From positions 434,001 through 498,000 of the forward strand of contig JANWKT010000008.1 in assembly GCA_025451235.1 (NCBI GenBank): 64,000 bases of DNA. Direction: 5' to 3'. Position 1 is the stretch's first letter, and each line of letters starts with the position of its first letter. Shown piece after piece: positions 62,045 through 64,000 of the stretch. Source of the DNA: Flavobacteriales bacterium. GTDB lineage: Bacteria > Bacteroidota > Bacteroidia > CAIKAF01. Both the position numbers and the translations under genes were made by a program. The notes beneath the pieces were generated by a model. The model worked only from the letters and a program-made list of their open reading frames with translations. It ran no database searches and had not been told where the DNA came from.

Positions 62045-63982
62045 TTAGTTCAGTAGAAATTGTTTAATGAATTCAGTGCTGGTATAAAACTGAAAGTCCT
62101 GGTTATTCTTTTTTCTGAATCCATGTCCCTCATCTTTGGCCATCAGGAACCATACTTTCCCTCCGTTTTTTATGATCCTGTCTTTCATTTGGGTAGCTTC
62201 TGTATAAGGAACTCTTGGATCATTACCACCTTGTACGATGAGCAAAGGTTTTTTAATTTCATCTACATGGTTTAAAGGGGCTATTTTTTCAAAGAAAGCC
62301 GCCATATCTACATCTCTTTCATCCCCATATTCTACCCTTCTCAGGTCCCGACGATAGGCTTCTGTATTTTTCATGAAAGTGTTGAAATTAGATATTCCCA
62401 CTACATCGATGGCACAGCGGATACGATCGCTGTATCGAAAGGAAACGGCCAGCGACATATAACCACCATAACTTCCGCCGGTTACCATGATCCTGTCTGT
62501 ATCCAATTCTTTTTGCTCTTTGATCCAATCTAACAAAGCCCCTATATCTTTTACTGAATCTTCCCGCTTCATACCATTATCAGCATCCAAAAAAGTTTTT
62601 CCGTAACCCGAAGACCCCCTTACATTGGGGAAAATAATAGATATACCTAGTTCATTCGTATAATAATTCCATCGTCCTTGGAACTGTGGCAACGACTGGG
62701 CTTCAGGCCCACCGTGGATGCTGATGATCACCGGGCGCTTTCCTGTGAATTTAGAAGATGCTTTATACAAATAACCTGAGATCATTTGTCCATCGAAAGA
62801 CTTCCAGGTGATCAGTTCCGGCTCCTGAAAAGTAGATACATCCATCCCTCCTAATTCGCTTTCGGTCCACCGAATTATTTTTTGACTTTTTAGATCATAC
62901 TCGAAAATATCAGACGGTGTTTTATAGTCATTAAAAGCAAACGCAAGCGATTGACCATTGTTATGCCATTCCAATCCACCGATCACTCCTTTGGGAACAT
63001 TGGCGAGTTCTTTATAAGTATTTGTTTTTGTGGAGAGGATATACATTTTTGAATATCCATTTTCATTGGCCAGAAAAACTAATTGGGATCCATCTTTGCT
63101 CAAAGCAGCTCCGCCTACATTCCATGGAATAGGAGTGGAGATGTAATTGATCTTTTTGGTTGACATTTCATAATATGCCAGCCGGTTGAATTCACTGTCT
63201 TTATTGGTAATGATATAGATCCCTTTGCCATCTTGTGAATAGGTAACAGCGTGGTAAGTGGTCCTTTCATCCACTTCGGGTAATATCCTGGTCTTGGTGC
63301 CGTATTTCATGTCCACCTCATATATCCTGGATTCATTGGCCGAAATTCCTTCCGCGATCAATACTTTTTTATCATCTGGTGACCATGCACTTACCGACCA
63401 TCCCCCACCAGAATTTTCTGAGATTATTTTATCTGTGGAGGGATCCAATGGATTCATTTGGTAAATATCTCTGTCCTGCCCGTTCCTTTTAGTAGAAGTA
63501 TATAAAATAAGATCTCCTTGGTGGTTCCAGTTGATCCCGCCGTTTTGCGATTTCTTTCCATCTGTTAACAGGGTAACTTTGTTGGTAGCCAAATCGAAAC
63601 GGTAAATTTGTGAGAACTCATTTCCTCCAATATCTTTGGTGAACAAAAAATAATCTCCTTTGTTGGGTTCAAAGCTACCGCTGCCTACAGGCTCCTCAAA
63701 AAAAGTGATCTGCTGGCGGTCGCCCCCCGGCATTTTTACATAATGGACCTGGTTACTATTGGCAAATCGGGTAAGGATCAGCATCTCTTTTCTCACCGGA
63801 TGCCAGGCAACAAAGTTGGCAAATCGGGATTCGGTATAATTTTTAAGATCGTTGATATAGGAGGAAGAAAGGGCTGGAATATTTTCAACCACTAAATTAT
63901 CCGCTATCGGTATAGTAGCCGCTTGACCGTATATATTAAACGATAAAGACAGCATGAGGAATAGAATGCAAATATGTTTCAT
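62045..63982 (-). CDS. S9 family peptidase (prolyl oligopeptidase type)
   Basis: 645 residues. Signal peptide (MKHICILFLMLSLSFNIYGQ). A seven-bladed WD40-like propeller (about 40-370, YRFDLATNKVTLLTDG, IYEVDMKYGTKTRI) precedes the alpha/beta hydrolase domain with the triad Ser504 (TGGSYGGYMS), Asp588 (GGNDPRVP) and His620 (KDEGHGF). It cleaves small peptides in the periplasm or outside; the acyl-aminoacyl or dipeptidyl specificity cannot be told. The upstream region lies beyond the window. Confidence 0.92.
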   Translation of the reverse strand: MKHICILFLMLSLSFNIYGQAATIPIADNLVVENIPALSSSYINDLKNYTESRFANFVAWHPVRKEMLILTRFANSNQVHYVKMPGGDRQQITFFEEPVGSGSFEPNKGDYFLFTKDIGGNEFSQIYRFDLATNKVTLLTDGKKSQNGGINWNHQGDLILYTSTKRNGQDRDIYQMNPLDPSTDKIISENSGGGWSVSAWSPDDKKVLIAEGISANESRIYEVDMKYGTKTRILPEVDERTTYHAVTYSQDGKGIYIITNKDSEFNRLAYYEMSTKKINYISTPIPWNVGGAALSKDGSQLVFLANENGYSKMYILSTKTNTYKELANVPKGVIGGLEWHNNGQSLAFAFNDYKTPSDIFEYDLKSQKIIRWTESELGGMDVSTFQEPELITWKSFDGQMISGYLYKASSKFTGKRPVIISIHGGPEAQSLPQFQGRWNYYTNELGISIIFPNVRGSSGYGKTFLDADNGMKREDSVKDIGALLDWIKEQKELDTDRIMVTGGSYGGYMSLAVSFRYSDRIRCAIDVVGISNFNTFMKNTEAYRRDLRRVEYGDERDVDMAAFFEKIAPLNHVDEIKKPLLIVQGGNDPRVPYTEATQMKDRIIKNGGKVWFLMAKDEGHGFRKKNNQDFQFYTSTEFIKQFLLN

Positions 63983-64000
63983 CCGTTTTTTTATTTGATC

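Overview
The window comes from a chromosome of a member of the Bacteroidota. Four things point there: the gene order bamD - omega - coaBC - DUF4835 - recN, five proteins ending in a type IX secretion (T9SS) sorting tail (PNPT...G.Y...V), a serine-palmitoyltransferase-type enzyme, and repeated matches to the Bacteroidota -7 promoter element TAnnTTTG. Base composition is moderately AT-rich and looks even throughout. I see no insertion sequence, prophage, integrase, rRNA or CRISPR array, and I cannot name a genus.

Layout. 1-4958: small minus-strand genes (a cut SRPBCC protein, DUF1801, secreted and lipoprotein hypotheticals, a FISUMP-domain lipoprotein). 5131-12803: sphingolipid-type acyl-CoA/amino-acid condensing enzyme, then the core run bamD, omega, coaBC, DUF4835/PorD, recN, fabI. 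13120-14496: two tandem paralogous unknowns followed by a complex inverted-repeat element. 14497-17879: truA, an MsbA-like exporter and a membrane protein. 17923-25464: a two-component system (periplasmic propeller sensor kinase plus LytTR regulator), then a VIT/vWA lipoprotein and a secreted protein with a His/Cys pair like clan CD peptidases. Three phased direct repeats, close to LytTR sites, lie between the regulator and the VIT/vWA gene, so the four genes may be one undescribed signalling and effector module. 25538-35590: T9SS cargo cluster (two 'YGG..D' repeat proteins, a Ycf48/BNR-type protein, a GH18-type protein with a CUB-like domain), a paraoxonase-like lipoprotein and an Smr protein. 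35630-43649: minus-strand genes for an acyltransferase, AqpZ, a five-gene hypothetical operon, DUF983, GlyA and three tandem paralogous lipoproteins. 43919-47414: hisS-hutH-TIMP-like overlapping operon. 47431-55515: rsfS-ftsH-cdsA-psd operon, birA, pyrE-SRPBCC and a Nudix gene. 55680-63982: tRNA-Ser(UGA), a secreted propeller-like protein, a T9SS lysyl oxidase, an ABC-F ATPase, a GT2 glycosyltransferase and an S9 peptidase.

Two genome-scale patterns stand out. First, TAnnTTTG sits only 4-7 nt before the start codons of recN, truA, the exporter and pyrE, and 5 nt before the mature 5' end of tRNA-Ser, which predicts leaderless mRNAs. Second, many intergenic spaces carry long, mutually unrelated inverted repeats, both between convergent genes (where they may terminate transcription) and between divergent genes (where they cannot be ordinary terminators).
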